A stretch of 64,000 bases of DNA from SH-MAG3 sp036374995 (GTDB lineage: Bacteria > Gemmatimonadota > Gemmatimonadetes > Longimicrobiales > RSA9): NCBI GenBank assembly GCA_036374995.1, contig DASUSS010000130.1, forward strand, positions 10,996 through 74,995, written 5' to 3'. A program made the translations under genes and the position numbers. Shown piece by piece: positions 1 through 8,078 of this stretch (positions are counted from its first letter, which is position 1; each line of letters begins with the position of its first letter). Below the pieces are notes generated by a model. It was not told where the DNA came from and did no database searches. It worked only from the letters and a program-made list of their open reading frames with translations.

Positions 1-1120
1 CCGTGTCCAGATGCCGACCCTGCGCCGTCCACGCGTCGATCACCTCCACGCCGAAGTAGCCGGCCAGCCGGTCGAGTCCGATCATCGCCAGATCCCTCGC
101 GGCCTCCTCGAGGCAGGTCGTGCACTGATCGTCCACGATCAGATAGAAGTCACGGTCGTACGGCGTGAGCCACCCCGCCCACGTCGTGAAGCTCCGGTTC
201 AACGGCACGTTGATCGTGCCCGCGATGTGACCCGCCGCATACTCCGCCGCGTGGCGCGTGTCGATGACCACCGCGCCCGCCTCGAGAATCGCCGGCAGAC
301 GCATCTCCGAGAGCCGCTGCGGGCGCGTGAGCCCGCCCAGCACGCGAGGACCCTCCCTGTTGATCCGCTTCATCTCCGCGAAGTACTTCGGCGGCTCCGG
401 CTGACCCGCGAGCACCGCCTCCACGAACTCCTCCTCATCCTCGATCGTCAGGCCCCAGTTGAACAGCCGCTCGTAGCCGAGCGTCGACTGCGGCACGGCA
501 CCCAGCGCCTTGCCGCACGCGCTGCCCGCTCCGTGACCGGGCCAGATCTGCACGAAGTCCGGCACCTCCCGCCTGAAACGCTGGAGCGATCGGAACAGCG
601 TGCGCGCTCCCGCCTCCATCGTGCCCGCCACGCCCGCAGCTTTCTCCAGCAGATCCGGCCGCCCGACATCGCCCACGAAGATGAAGTCGCCCGTGAACAC
701 GCCCATCGGCTGATCCGCGCCGGCCGTGTCCGTGATCACGAACGACATGTGCTCCGGCGTGTGACCCGGCGTATGCAGCGCACGCACACGCACGTTGCCC
801 ACCATGAACGAATCGCCGTCCTTCAGGAGCACGGCATCGTAGTCCTTCGCGTACGCATACTTCCAGCCCGCGTCCCCCTCGTCCGACAGATACAGCCGCG
901 CACCCGTCCGCTCCGTCAGCTCGCGCGCCCCCGACACGAAGTCCGCATGGATGTGCGTCTCCGTGATGTGCGCGATCTCCAGACCCTCCTGCTCCGCCGC
1001 ACGCACGTATTCATCCACGTCGCGCGCTGGATCGACGATCAGCGCGTCGCCCGTCGCTGCGCAGCCCACGAGCCAGCTCGCCTGCGCGAGCTTCTCATCA
1101 TAGAACCGCTTGATGATCAT
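1..1120 (-). CDS. MBL-fold hydrolase with C-terminal rhodanese domain (persulfide dioxygenase type), 3' end cut by window
   Basis: The minus-strand frame opens with ATG at 1118-1120 (MIIKRFYDEKLAQASWLVG) behind a GCAGAGG ribosome site and runs off the left edge with about 373 codons visible. The first ~230 residues are a glyoxalase-II-like metallo-beta-lactamase domain: THIHADFVSG holds the first metal ligands, followed by HTPGHTPEHM, TGDFIFVGDVGRPDL and WPGHG. A rhodanese domain follows (VVIDTRHAAEYAAGHIAGTINVP); its usual active-site loop region reads DDQCTTCLEEAA, so sulfurtransferase activity is uncertain. Such fusions oxidise glutathione- or thiol-persulfide to sulfite and handle sulfane sulfur in the cytoplasm; that role is inferred from the family. 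An AT-rich element 75-97 bp upstream matches one in front of the ArsR-containing efflux operon at 14 kb. A second rhodanese domain may lie beyond the edge. Confidence 0.88.
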   Translation of the reverse strand, partial: MIIKRFYDEKLAQASWLVGCAATGDALIVDPARDVDEYVRAAEQEGLEIAHITETHIHADFVSGARELTERTGARLYLSDEGDAGWKYAYAKDYDAVLLKDGDSFMVGNVRVRALHTPGHTPEHMSFVITDTAGADQPMGVFTGDFIFVGDVGRPDLLEKAAGVAGTMEAGARTLFRSLQRFRREVPDFVQIWPGHGAGSACGKALGAVPQSTLGYERLFNWGLTIEDEEEFVEAVLAGQPEPPKYFAEMKRINREGPRVLGGLTRPQRLSEMRLPAILEAGAVVIDTRHAAEYAAGHIAGTINVPLNRSFTTWAGWLTPYDRDFYLIVDDQCTTCLEEAARDLAMIGLDRLAGYFGVEVIDAWTAQGRHLDT

Positions 1121-1193
1121 CCTCTGCTCCGTTCATCTACTCCCGCTCGCGAACTCCCCGGGTGGATCGCGAGCGATCGTCCTGGCGCCGCAT

Positions 1194-1217
1194 CTATATG
1201 ATTATCCGGTAATATGA
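1194..1217. promoter_or_regulatory. AT-rich palindromic element in the MBL/rhodanese promoter
   Basis: In the divergent gap 1121-1311 an AT-rich stretch reads CTATATGATTATCCGGTAAT and continues ATGA. It contains the inverted repeat ATTA-TCCGG-TAAT. The first 12 bases, CTATATGATTAT, recur with one change (CTATACGATTAT) at 14145-14156, upstream of the operon that encodes an ArsR-type regulator. It stands out sharply from the GC-rich surroundings and is probably the promoter and operator of the minus-strand gene. The GTGTACAC palindrome at about 1233-1240 is a second possible site in the same gap. The sites are seen; their function is inferred. Confidence 0.45.
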
Positions 1218-1311
1218 GGGGGATGTCAACCTGTGGTGTACACGGAATGCGGCGTCGCGCAGAACCTGCGTGGAGGATTACGGAAATCCCGATCGAGGAG
1301 GGTGGGCCGGC

Positions 1312-2607
1312 GTGCAGGAGAACGGGGTCGTACGGGCGGTGATCATTGGCGCGGGAGCGCGCGGCAACATGGTGTTTGCGGAGCTGATGCGACGGCAGGA
1401 GATCGGCTGGCGCGTGAGCGGGGTGGTGGAGCCGGATGCGCTGCGGCGCGAGGCGTTTGCGCGGCGTCACGGCGTGGCGGCGGAGCATGCGTTCGGGAGC
1501 ATCGACGAGCTGCTGGCGGGTCCGCGGGTGGCGGATGTGGCGTTCATCTGCACGCCGGACGTGACGCATTACCGGATCTGCGCGGCGGTGTCGCGTGCGG
1601 GATACGACGTGCTGCTGGAGAAGCCGATTGCGACATCGCTGCCGGATTGTCTGGCGCTGCTGGATGTGCAGCAGACGCACAGGAACAGGATTTTCGTCGC
1701 GCACGTGCTGCGTTACTCGCCGTTCTTCCGTACGTTGAAGGAGATCGTGGCGTCGCGGCGGTACGGTCTGGTGCGCAACATCCGGATGACGGAGAACATC
1801 GGCCACTGGCATTTTGCGCACAGTTACGTGCGGGGCAACTGGCGGCGGCGTGAGGACACGGCTCCGATCGTGCTGACGAAGAGCTCGCACGATCTGGACA
1901 TCATAGCGTGGCTGATGGAGCAGGACCGTCCCGCGTTCGTCAGCTCGTTCGGGACGCTGGAGTATTTCACGGAGCGGAATGCGCCACCGGAGTCGGCGGC
2001 CCGGTGCGTCGACTGCCGGTTACGCGAGACGTGCCGGTACAGTGCGACGAAGTTCTATGTGCATGAGCGCGGTGGCTGGCCGTTCGATGTAGTGGCGCCG
2101 GCGGAGGCGGGGCTGGAAGTCAGGCGGCGCGCGATCGAGAGTGGGCCGTACGGTCGGTGCGTGTGGCGCTGCGACAACGATGTATGCGACAACCAGACGG
2201 TGACGATCCAGTTCGAGTCGGGCATTCATGCGAGTTTCGGGCTGTACGCGCTGAGCGCGGAGAACACGCGGCGTATCAGCGTTCTACTGGATGATGCGGA
2301 GATCGGCGGTGACCTGCTGCACGGTCAGCTGAGCGTCACGCCTCTCGCGGGCCGGGTGGACGGAGCGATGCCGGAACGGATTCCGGTGCCGTGCTCGGAG
2401 GATCATCACGGTGGCGGCGATCTCGCGCTGCTGAACACGCTGCGTGAGCATCTGGTGACGGGCGCGCACAGCCACATCATGAGCTCGCTGGAGAGCTCGA
2501 TCGCGAGTCACGTGCTGGCGTTTCTCGCGGATGAGTCGCGGCTGAAGGGCGGGAGCCCGATGCCGGTGCCGGCGATCTTCGAGCTGTCGGGGATGGGGCG
2601 CTCGTGA
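1312..2607 (+). CDS. Gfo/Idh/MocA family NAD(P)-dependent oxidoreductase
   Basis: About 431 residues. The N-terminus carries a Rossmann dinucleotide-binding motif (VIIGAGARGNMV, residues ~9-20), followed by the family's EKPIATS segment whose lysine takes part in catalysis. The middle has a cysteine cluster, C-x2-C-x5-C in RCVDCRLRETCRY, seen in a subset of this family, where it may bind metal. The substrate is probably a sugar or inositol-like polyol; nothing here identifies it. I chose GTG at 1312 because GAGGAGGG lies about 8 bases upstream; a GTG at 1270 would add 14 residues that do not resemble the family. The stop overlaps the GTG start of the next gene (GTGA), so the two are probably translated together. 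Confidence 0.85.
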   Translation: MQENGVVRAVIIGAGARGNMVFAELMRRQEIGWRVSGVVEPDALRREAFARRHGVAAEHAFGSIDELLAGPRVADVAFICTPDVTHYRICAAVSRAGYDVLLEKPIATSLPDCLALLDVQQTHRNRIFVAHVLRYSPFFRTLKEIVASRRYGLVRNIRMTENIGHWHFAHSYVRGNWRRREDTAPIVLTKSSHDLDIIAWLMEQDRPAFVSSFGTLEYFTERNAPPESAARCVDCRLRETCRYSATKFYVHERGGWPFDVVAPAEAGLEVRRRAIESGPYGRCVWRCDNDVCDNQTVTIQFESGIHASFGLYALSAENTRRISVLLDDAEIGGDLLHGQLSVTPLAGRVDGAMPERIPVPCSEDHHGGGDLALLNTLREHLVTGAHSHIMSSLESSIASHVLAFLADESRLKGGSPMPVPAIFELSGMGRS

Positions 2608-3455
2608 GCCGCCGGCTGATCCTGGCGACGGATCTCGACGGCACGCTGGCGCACGGGAGTGAGGCGGCTCGCCGTGAGCTGGTGGCGTCGGTGGGTGCCG
2701 CTGCCGGGTCGCGGCTGATCTACGTCACGGGCAGGACACCGGGCTCTGCGCGTGGTCTGCTGGCCGATGTCGCGCTGCCGGAGCCGGACGTGCTGATCGC
2801 GGATGTGGGCACGTCGGTGCTGCACGGGGCGGGGCCGGAACGGGTGCGCGAGATCGAAGCCGAGCTGGACGCGCTCTGGCCGGGCGCCGACGAGGTGCGG
2901 CGCCGGCTCGAGGGACTGGACCTGCTCTCGCCGCAGGAGGTGGATTCGCCGCGCCGCGTGGCCTACTGGATCGAGCCCGTGCGCGAGCGGCGTGCCGCGG
3001 TGGCGCCGGCGGAGTCCGATCCGTTCGCGGCGCGACCGCCCGACGACGCGTCGCTGGACGAGGCGTCGCACGCGCTGGCGCTGCGCGCGGCTCGGGAAGC
3101 GGTGGCCGCACTCGCGGATGTGGCTGTGGACGTCGTCGTGTCCGCGAACGTGTTCCTGGACGTGCTGCCGCGCGGCGTGAACAAGGGCACGACGCTGCGC
3201 CGCGTGCTACGCTGGCTGGATGCGGATGAGGGCGATTGTGTCGTTGCGGGCGATTCGCTCAACGACATGGCGCTCTTCGATACGGGCCTGCGCGGCATCG
3301 TGGTGGGCAACTGCGAGCCGGCGCTGCTGCGCCGCCTCGCGGGCAGGGAACGGATCTACCGGGCACGCGGCGTCGGCGCCGCCGGGGTGCTGGAGGGGCT
3401 GCGGCATTACGGCCATGCGGCGGATGGCGCGGAAGGAGATGGCAATGGCGAGTGA
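2604..3455 (+). CDS. HAD-IIB sugar-phosphate phosphatase, probable glucosylglycerol-phosphate phosphatase
   Basis: A 283-residue HAD hydrolase of the sucrose-phosphatase-like class. Motif I is at the N-terminus (ATDLDGTLAHG, nucleophile Asp ~10) and motif IV near the end (VAGDSLNDMALF). It overlaps the preceding oxidoreductase by 4 bases and the following synthase by 11, so all three form one translationally coupled unit. Some heterotrophic bacteria have bifunctional GgpPS enzymes in which a HAD phosphatase domain precedes the synthase domain; this gene sits where that N-terminal domain would be. I infer that it dephosphorylates glucosylglycerol phosphate made by the next gene product. Trehalose-6-phosphate or sucrose-phosphate phosphatase activity cannot be excluded from sequence alone. 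Confidence 0.75.
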   Translation: MSRRLILATDLDGTLAHGSEAARRELVASVGAAAGSRLIYVTGRTPGSARGLLADVALPEPDVLIADVGTSVLHGAGPERVREIEAELDALWPGADEVRRRLEGLDLLSPQEVDSPRRVAYWIEPVRERRAAVAPAESDPFAARPPDDASLDEASHALALRAAREAVAALADVAVDVVVSANVFLDVLPRGVNKGTTLRRVLRWLDADEGDCVVAGDSLNDMALFDTGLRGIVVGNCEPALLRRLAGRERIYRARGVGAAGVLEGLRHYGHAADGAEGDGNGE

Positions 3456-4923
3456 TTTCATCGTGCTCTCGCACCGGGAGCCGTATCAGACCGTGGAGCT
3501 GCCGGACGGCGACACGGTGCTGCGGCGCAAGACGAACGGCGTGTTCACGACGCTGGATGCCGTGATGCGACAGAAGCGCGGGACGTGGATCGCGTGGCGC
3601 GAGCACGAGGAAGGCGAGTTCGAGCCGCGCATACGCGTGCCGGCGCCGGATCACGAAGAGTCCTACACCGTGCGGCGCATCCCGCTCTCGCCCGACGAGG
3701 CGCGTCGCTTCTACTACGACTTCACCTCCACCGCGCTCTGGCCCGTGCTGTTCTCCCTGCTCGACCGTGCCCGCTTCACCGCCGAGGCGTGGGCGACGTA
3801 CCAGCGGGTGAACCGGCTGTTCGCGGACGCGACGTGCGAGGAAGCCGCGCCGAATGCACTCGTCTGGGTCAACGACTTCCATCTCATGCTCGCGCCCCGG
3901 ATGATCAAGGAGCGGCGGCCGGACCTGCGGCTCGCGCTGTTCCTGCACACCACGTTTCCGCCGCCCGACGTGTTCGGCATCCTGCCGTGGCGCGAGCAGC
4001 TGCTCGATGGCCTGCTCCACCTCGACCTCATCGGCTTCCACATCCCGTCGTACGCGCAGAACTTCGCGGACACGGCCGAGCGCTTCCTCGATGCGCGCGT
4101 CACCGGCATCCAGGAGACGAACCTCATCCGCCGCGGTCCCGCCGTGGCCGTACCGCAGTATCCGACGATGCTGAAGTACGGCGAGCGCGAGATCGCGCTC
4201 GGCGTGTTCCCCGTCGGCGTCGACGTCGAGTACTTCGCCGGTGAGGCCCAGTCGGCGAGCACGCAGGAGGCCGCGCGCGAAGTGCGCGCCCGCACCGGCG
4301 CCGACACCGTGATCGTCTCGGCCGAGCGGCTGGACTACGTGAAGGGCGTGCTCGAGCGGCTCGAGTGCTTCGAGCGATATCTCGAGCGCCATCCCGAGCA
4401 GCACGGCAACGTCTCCTTCGTCCAGATCGCCGTGCCGACGCGGACCGGCATGGAGGAGTTCCAGCAGATGCGACGTCAGGTCGAGGAAGCGGTCGGCCGC
4501 ATCAACGGCCGCTTCGGCGGCTTCGAGTGGCAGCCGGTCCTCCACATGTACGGCTCCCTCGAGCGGCGCGAGCTCGTCGGCCTCTACCTCGCCGCCGACA
4601 TCGCCTGGGTCACCCCGCTGCGCGACGGCCTGAACCTCGTCGCCAAGGAGTACATCGCCACGCAGATCGGCGGTACCGGTGTCGTGATCCTCTCCGAGTT
4701 CGCCGGCGCCGCCGCCGAGCTCGACGGCGTCATTCTGACGAACCCGTACTCTCCCGACGACATGGACCGCGCGCTAGAGGAGGCCATGACGATCGACGAC
4801 GGGGAGCGCACCGGGCGCATGCTCATGCTCCGCGACCGCGTCCTGACCTGGCATGTACACCGCTGGTCCGACGCGTTCCTGAGGGCGGCCGAGGAGGCAG
4901 GGGCGGCGACGCGCGTGAGTTGA
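3445..4923 (+). CDS. ggpS: glucosylglycerol-phosphate synthase (GT20 family)
   Basis: A 492-residue retaining glycosyltransferase of the trehalose-phosphate-synthase family. Near the N-terminus it has FIVLSHREPY, an HREPY motif that I recall from cyanobacterial GgpS and not from OtsA, then TVRRIPL, WVNDFHLMLAP, FGILPWREQLL and GFHIPSY. The C-terminal half has SAERLDYVKG and TPLRDGLNLVAKEY, the nucleotide-sugar site. The product would transfer glucose from ADP-glucose to glycerol-3-phosphate, giving the precursor of the compatible solute glucosylglycerol. I chose ATG 3445 over ATG 3439 because AAGGAG at 3433-3438 abuts the earlier ATG. The phosphatase gene directly upstream fits. OtsA is the main alternative, less likely given the N-terminal motif. 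Confidence 0.78.
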   Translation: MASDFIVLSHREPYQTVELPDGDTVLRRKTNGVFTTLDAVMRQKRGTWIAWREHEEGEFEPRIRVPAPDHEESYTVRRIPLSPDEARRFYYDFTSTALWPVLFSLLDRARFTAEAWATYQRVNRLFADATCEEAAPNALVWVNDFHLMLAPRMIKERRPDLRLALFLHTTFPPPDVFGILPWREQLLDGLLHLDLIGFHIPSYAQNFADTAERFLDARVTGIQETNLIRRGPAVAVPQYPTMLKYGEREIALGVFPVGVDVEYFAGEAQSASTQEAAREVRARTGADTVIVSAERLDYVKGVLERLECFERYLERHPEQHGNVSFVQIAVPTRTGMEEFQQMRRQVEEAVGRINGRFGGFEWQPVLHMYGSLERRELVGLYLAADIAWVTPLRDGLNLVAKEYIATQIGGTGVVILSEFAGAAAELDGVILTNPYSPDDMDRALEEAMTIDDGERTGRMLMLRDRVLTWHVHRWSDAFLRAAEEAGAATRVS

Positions 4924-4959
4924 GGGTGGCGGGAGCCGCGAGGCCGGCAGATTCGTTCG

Positions 4960-4974
4960 CGTGCGGCTCGCACG
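4960..4974. terminator. short hairpin between convergent ggpS and pncB genes
   Basis: CGTGCG-GCT-CGCACG forms a perfect 6-bp stem with a 3-base loop in the 69-bp gap between two convergent genes. It has no run of T on either side, so it is at best a weak or Rho-assisted terminator. Confidence 0.3.
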
Positions 4975-4992
4975 GCGACCGGGACCGCGTCC

Positions 4993-6342
4993 TCACGAGG
5001 TCCGCGCGATGACGTCCTGGTGGAGCCGGTCGAGCGCAGCGCTCACGCGGACGGTGTAGGGCTGCGGTGCAGGCTCGATCGCGCGGATCGGCTCCGGCAA
5101 CCGGCCGAGCTCGGCCGCCGCGCGCGCGCGTGCCTCCTCCATCGACTCGACGGCGTCCTCGATGCGGCGGCCGTTCCGCATGACCGGGCGCAGCAGCGGC
5201 CGGCCCGCGTGCGCCTCGTCGTGTATGGCGATCGTATCCGCGATCGCGACGCCATCCCGCTCGGACCGGAACACCTGCTTGCGGCCCGGCAGGACCGGCT
5301 TGCCCGGCGATGTCTTCACCCGGCCCGAACCCGCATACTCCGCCAGCTTGTAGACGATGTCGAGCGCAGGATAGTCCTTCGACACGCCCATCGCCGTGCC
5401 GACGCCGAAGCCGTCGATCGGCGCTCCGGCGCGGACGAGCTCGTGCACACTGAACTCATCGAGGCCGCCGCTCGCGAAGATGTTGACCGCGTGGAGTCCG
5501 GCCGCGTCGAGCCGCGCGCGCGCGGATCGGGCGAGTGCGGCCAGGTCGCCGGAGTCGAGCCGGACGGCGCGGACACGGAACGCATCGCCGAGCTCGCGGG
5601 CGAGCGTGATCACGTTCTCCACGCCGGCCATGGTGCCGTACGTGTCGACGAGGAGCACGGCGTCGGGATAGACGCGAGTGAACGCGCGGAACGCGTCCAG
5701 CTCGGAGTCGTGCGCCTGGATGTAGCTGTGCGCCATGGTGCCCGACACGGGAATGCCGTACAGTCTGCCTGCGAGCACATTGCTCGTCGCGTCGACACCG
5801 GCGATGCGGAACGCGCGCGCGCCTCTCAGGGCCGCATCCGCTCCGTGGATCCGGCGCATCCCGAAGTCGACGACGGTCCGACCGGCCGCGGCCGCGACCA
5901 CGCGCGCGGCCTTGCTCGCGAGGAGCGTCTCCAGGTGCAGCGCATTCAGCACGAACGTCTCGACGAGCTGCGCCTCCGGCAGCGGCGCGACGACCTCGAG
6001 GATCGGCTCATCGGCGAACACGGGCGTGCCCTCGGGAACGGCATGGACGTCACCGGTGAACCGGAACTCGCGCAGGCTATCGAGGAAGGCCGGCTCGAAC
6101 TGCGGCAGCGTGGCGAGATACTCGAGATCCTCCGGTGAGAAGCGGAGTCGCTCGAGGTACTCGATGACAGCCGCGAGGCCGCACGCGATCAGGTAGTTGC
6201 GCCGGGGTGAGATGCGCCGGACGGAGACCGAGAACACGGCGCGCTCGTGCATGCTCTCGCGCCAGTAGGCCTGCATCATGGTGAGCTGATACAGGTCGGT
6301 GAGCAGCGCGCCTGCGGTCATCGCGTCATGCAGTGCGGACAC
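4993..6342 (-). CDS. pncB: nicotinate phosphoribosyltransferase
   Basis: About 449 residues, normal for the family. It converts nicotinate and PRPP to nicotinate mononucleotide in the cytoplasm (NAD salvage). Recognisable blocks are LLTDLYQLTMMQAYW at the N-terminus, SNVLAGRLYGIPVSGTMAHS with the conserved histidine, RLDSGDLAAL, and FASGGLDEFSVHEL in the phosphate-binding part. The start is uncertain: GTG at 6342 overlaps the nicotinamidase stop at 6326-6328, while ATG at 6321 begins just before the conserved LLTDLYQ; neither has a clear ribosome site. The preceding gene makes its substrate, so the pair is a two-step salvage route from nicotinamide. Confidence 0.93.
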   Translation of the reverse strand: MSALHDAMTAGALLTDLYQLTMMQAYWRESMHERAVFSVSVRRISPRRNYLIACGLAAVIEYLERLRFSPEDLEYLATLPQFEPAFLDSLREFRFTGDVHAVPEGTPVFADEPILEVVAPLPEAQLVETFVLNALHLETLLASKAARVVAAAAGRTVVDFGMRRIHGADAALRGARAFRIAGVDATSNVLAGRLYGIPVSGTMAHSYIQAHDSELDAFRAFTRVYPDAVLLVDTYGTMAGVENVITLARELGDAFRVRAVRLDSGDLAALARSARARLDAAGLHAVNIFASGGLDEFSVHELVRAGAPIDGFGVGTAMGVSKDYPALDIVYKLAEYAGSGRVKTSPGKPVLPGRKQVFRSERDGVAIADTIAIHDEAHAGRPLLRPVMRNGRRIEDAVESMEEARARAAAELGRLPEPIRAIEPAPQPYTVRVSAALDRLHQDVIARTS

Positions 6343-6886
6343 CGGCCGCGCGAAGGCCGTCGAGGCACTGGGCAGCGCGGTCGGGGAAGACGGGCAGCGA
6401 GCCGTCGGGAATCAGCAGCACTTCGTAGCCATGGCGGACGGCCTCGCGCGCGGATTCCGCCACGCACACGTCCTGCGCCAGGCCGCCGATCCAGACGCGC
6501 CGCACGCCATCCTTCTCCAGCCGCGCATGCAGTCCCGTGTCGTGGAATGCGGAGAGCTGGTCGTGATCGAAGCGCGTGCCCTTCGTGACGACGATCGCAT
6601 CGCCGGGCAGCTGCAGGTCCGGATGGAACGCGGCGCCCGGGGAATCCTGAAGACAGTGCAGCGGCCAGTCCCCGCCCTCGTCGCGGAAGCCGGGATGACG
6701 CAGCGGATGCCAGTCCCGCGATGCGTAGATCGGGATCTGCCTCGCGTGCGCGGCGGCGATCCACTCGTTCAGGACCGGCACCACGCGATCGCCGTTCCGG
6801 ATCGGCAGCGCGCCGCCCGGGCAGAAGTCGTTCTGCACATCGACGATGAGCAGGGCATCGCCGGCACGCAGGTCATCGGGTTTCAT
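6326..6886 (-). CDS. pncA: nicotinamidase (pyrazinamidase family)
   Basis: A 186-residue isochorismatase-fold amidohydrolase that converts nicotinamide to nicotinate. The catalytic Asp is in LIVDVQNDF, the Lys in VVTKGTRFD and the nucleophilic Cys in GGLAQDVCVAESA. The metal-binding segment is SRDWHPLRHPGF. ATG 6886 has TCCGGAGGG upstream, so this start is well supported and longer frames into the upstream repeat can be ignored. It overlaps or abuts pncB, implying co-transcription. A direct repeat lies just upstream, between it and the cytochrome gene. Confidence 0.93.
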   Translation of the reverse strand: MKPDDLRAGDALLIVDVQNDFCPGGALPIRNGDRVVPVLNEWIAAAHARQIPIYASRDWHPLRHPGFRDEGGDWPLHCLQDSPGAAFHPDLQLPGDAIVVTKGTRFDHDQLSAFHDTGLHARLEKDGVRRVWIGGLAQDVCVAESAREAVRHGYEVLLIPDGSLPVFPDRAAQCLDGLRAAGVRTA

Positions 6887-6953
6887 CGCGGCCCTCCGGA
6901 AGAGTGCAGCGTCGCGCCGTGTGCCCGGCACGGCGGATTGGGCACGCCCACGA

Positions 6954-7054
6954 TGGATCTTCAGCGGTGCGGCCGTCCGCCGTGCCGCATGCCCGCACGT
7001 GCGCGGTGCTGGATCGTCAGCGGTGCGGCCGTCCGCCGTGCCGCATGCCCGCAC
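6954..7054. repeat. 56-bp-period tandem duplication covering the 3' end of the cytochrome c gene
   Basis: About 45 bases at 6954-6998 (TGGATC[T]TCAGCGGTGCGG and onward) recur at 7010-7054 with a single difference, a period of 56. The copy at 7010-7054 contains the last dozen codons and the TGA (7017-7019) of the cytochrome gene; the copy at 6954-6998 lies just past the stop. Because 56 is not a multiple of three, the extra copy could not have extended the reading frame. A similar event is found at 56688-56801. Confidence 0.85.
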
Positions 7055-7430
7055 CGACGTGTGCCGTGTCGGCAAGTGTGAGCACGTAATCCGCCACTGC
7101 ACGCAGCTGCCGATCCGATAGATGAGACTGTGCAGGCATCAGGCCGAACCGCTCGATGGCGTGCGGCGGCATCGCGGAGGCCGCGGCATCGGGCTGCTTC
7201 AGGTACGCGACGATCGCGGCGGCCGCCGCCACACGGTCCGTGTGACCGCGGACGTAGTAGGCCGTGGCGTGAGACATGGGCGGCGCCGCCTTCGCGGGCG
7301 GCTGCACCGAGTGACACATTGCGCAGACCATCTCGAACACCGCCTGGCCTTCGGGCCGGGCGGGATCCTGACCGGCGGCCGGCAGCGCGGTGAAAGCGAG
7401 CACCGGCAACAGCAAGCGAATCGAACGCAT
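7017..7430 (-). CDS. small periplasmic c-type cytochrome
   Basis: A 137-residue protein with an N-terminal export signal (MRSIRLLLPVLAFTALPAAG, cleavage probably after AAG) and one haem-binding CxxCH motif, CAMCHS, at about residue 37. The likely distal methionine is in GLMPAQSHLSDRQL, typical of class I cytochromes. It should act as an electron carrier outside the cytoplasmic membrane. ATG 7430 is preceded by TGGAGAGC. The last 12 residues (GAGMRHGGRPHR) look unlike a cytochrome terminus and are encoded inside the tandem repeat. It lies 76 bp after the ArsR-type gene and may be the last gene of that operon; a sulfur-oxidation role is only a guess from context. Confidence 0.8.
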   Translation of the reverse strand: MRSIRLLLPVLAFTALPAAGQDPARPEGQAVFEMVCAMCHSVQPPAKAAPPMSHATAYYVRGHTDRVAAAAAIVAYLKQPDAAASAMPPHAIERFGLMPAQSHLSDRQLRAVADYVLTLADTAHVGAGMRHGGRPHR

Positions 7431-7506
7431 ATGCTCTCCAGCTCCATGAAATCGGCTCGTCCAGGCACTCCGGGCACCGTCCGTCCACGTTAGCGCTGGT
7501 GCGGCC

Positions 7507-7866
7507 TCAGCGAAACAGCTCGCGGTCGGCATCGAGCTGACGCTCGAGCCGGCCGCACATCAGATCGCACAGGTACAGCACGGATCCGTCGGCGAGCCGG
7601 TAGAACACGTGGAGGCCATCCCGGCGCCGCTCCACGAGGCCGAGCCCGTGCAGCCGCTGGAGGTGCTTCGATGTGTTCGCCTGGCTCAGCTGCGCCGCCT
7701 GCATCAGGTCGGACACCGACTTCTCGCCGCTCCGCAGCGCGTGGAGGATGCGGAGCCTGGCCGGCTCGCCGAGCGCCTTGAAGCGCGCGGCGATCAGCTC
7801 CAGCAGCTGTGGCGTGAGCGCCGTCCCCGGGATGCGGTCGTGCGGCATGCCCGGATGCGCGCGCAT
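7507..7866 (-). CDS. ArsR/SmtB-family transcriptional regulator
   Basis: A 119-residue winged-helix repressor. The DNA-binding core is FKALGEPARLRILHAL, then SVSDLMQAAQLSQANTSKHL (recognition helix) and the wing RRDGLHVFYRL. The only cysteines are C100 and C104 in the last helix (LCDLMCGRL), a candidate metal- or thiol-sensing pair. ATG 7866 overlaps the stop of the DUF2892 gene (TGATG), so it is coupled to the upstream genes of a probable operon beginning at 14076. DUF2892 proteins and MBL/rhodanese enzymes often accompany the persulfide-sensing BigR/SqrR branch, but the cysteines here are not arranged as I remember for SqrR, so the inducer is open. Likely binding sites are the AT-rich elements at 14136-14156 and 1194-1217. 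Confidence 0.85.
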   Translation of the reverse strand: MRAHPGMPHDRIPGTALTPQLLELIAARFKALGEPARLRILHALRSGEKSVSDLMQAAQLSQANTSKHLQRLHGLGLVERRRDGLHVFYRLADGSVLYLCDLMCGRLERQLDADRELFR

Positions 7867-8078
7867 CACAACTCCGGCCCGATCCGCCGGCAGCCGGCGA
7901 GACCGAACCGCCCCAGGATCCGCTCCAGCGGGCAGAAGTTCGAGAAGCTGGACTGGAGCAGGTTCGCGCCGACGAACGCGACGAACAGCAGCCAGGCCGG
8001 ATGCACCCACCAGCTCAGTGCAGCCGCGATCAGGATGAACGTGCCGGCGAAACGCCGGATGATGCGATCATCACACAT
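7866..8078 (-). CDS. DUF2892 (YgaP-type) small membrane protein
   Basis: A 70-residue protein with two hydrophobic stretches (FAGTFILIAAALSWWV and AWLLFVAFVGANLLQSS) followed by the family's NFCPLERILGRFG segment. In other bacteria this domain is found alone or fused to rhodanese domains, and occurs near sulfane-sulfur genes; its molecular role is not settled. It lies 9 bp after the PII-like gene and overlaps the ArsR-type gene, so it belongs to the same transcript. Confidence 0.8.
   Translation of the reverse strand: MCDDRIIRRFAGTFILIAAALSWWVHPAWLLFVAFVGANLLQSSFSNFCPLERILGRFGLAGCRRIGPEL

Noticed and set aside
11..1201. 396-codon plus-strand frame at the window start
   Set aside because: Mirror of the MBL/rhodanese gene, whose catalytic motifs are all intact on the minus strand.
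3445..4923. OtsA (trehalose-6-phosphate synthase) with an OtsB partner
   Set aside because: The N-terminal HREPY and TVRRIPL motifs fit GgpS better. The phosphatase could still be OtsB-like, so this was downgraded rather than excluded.
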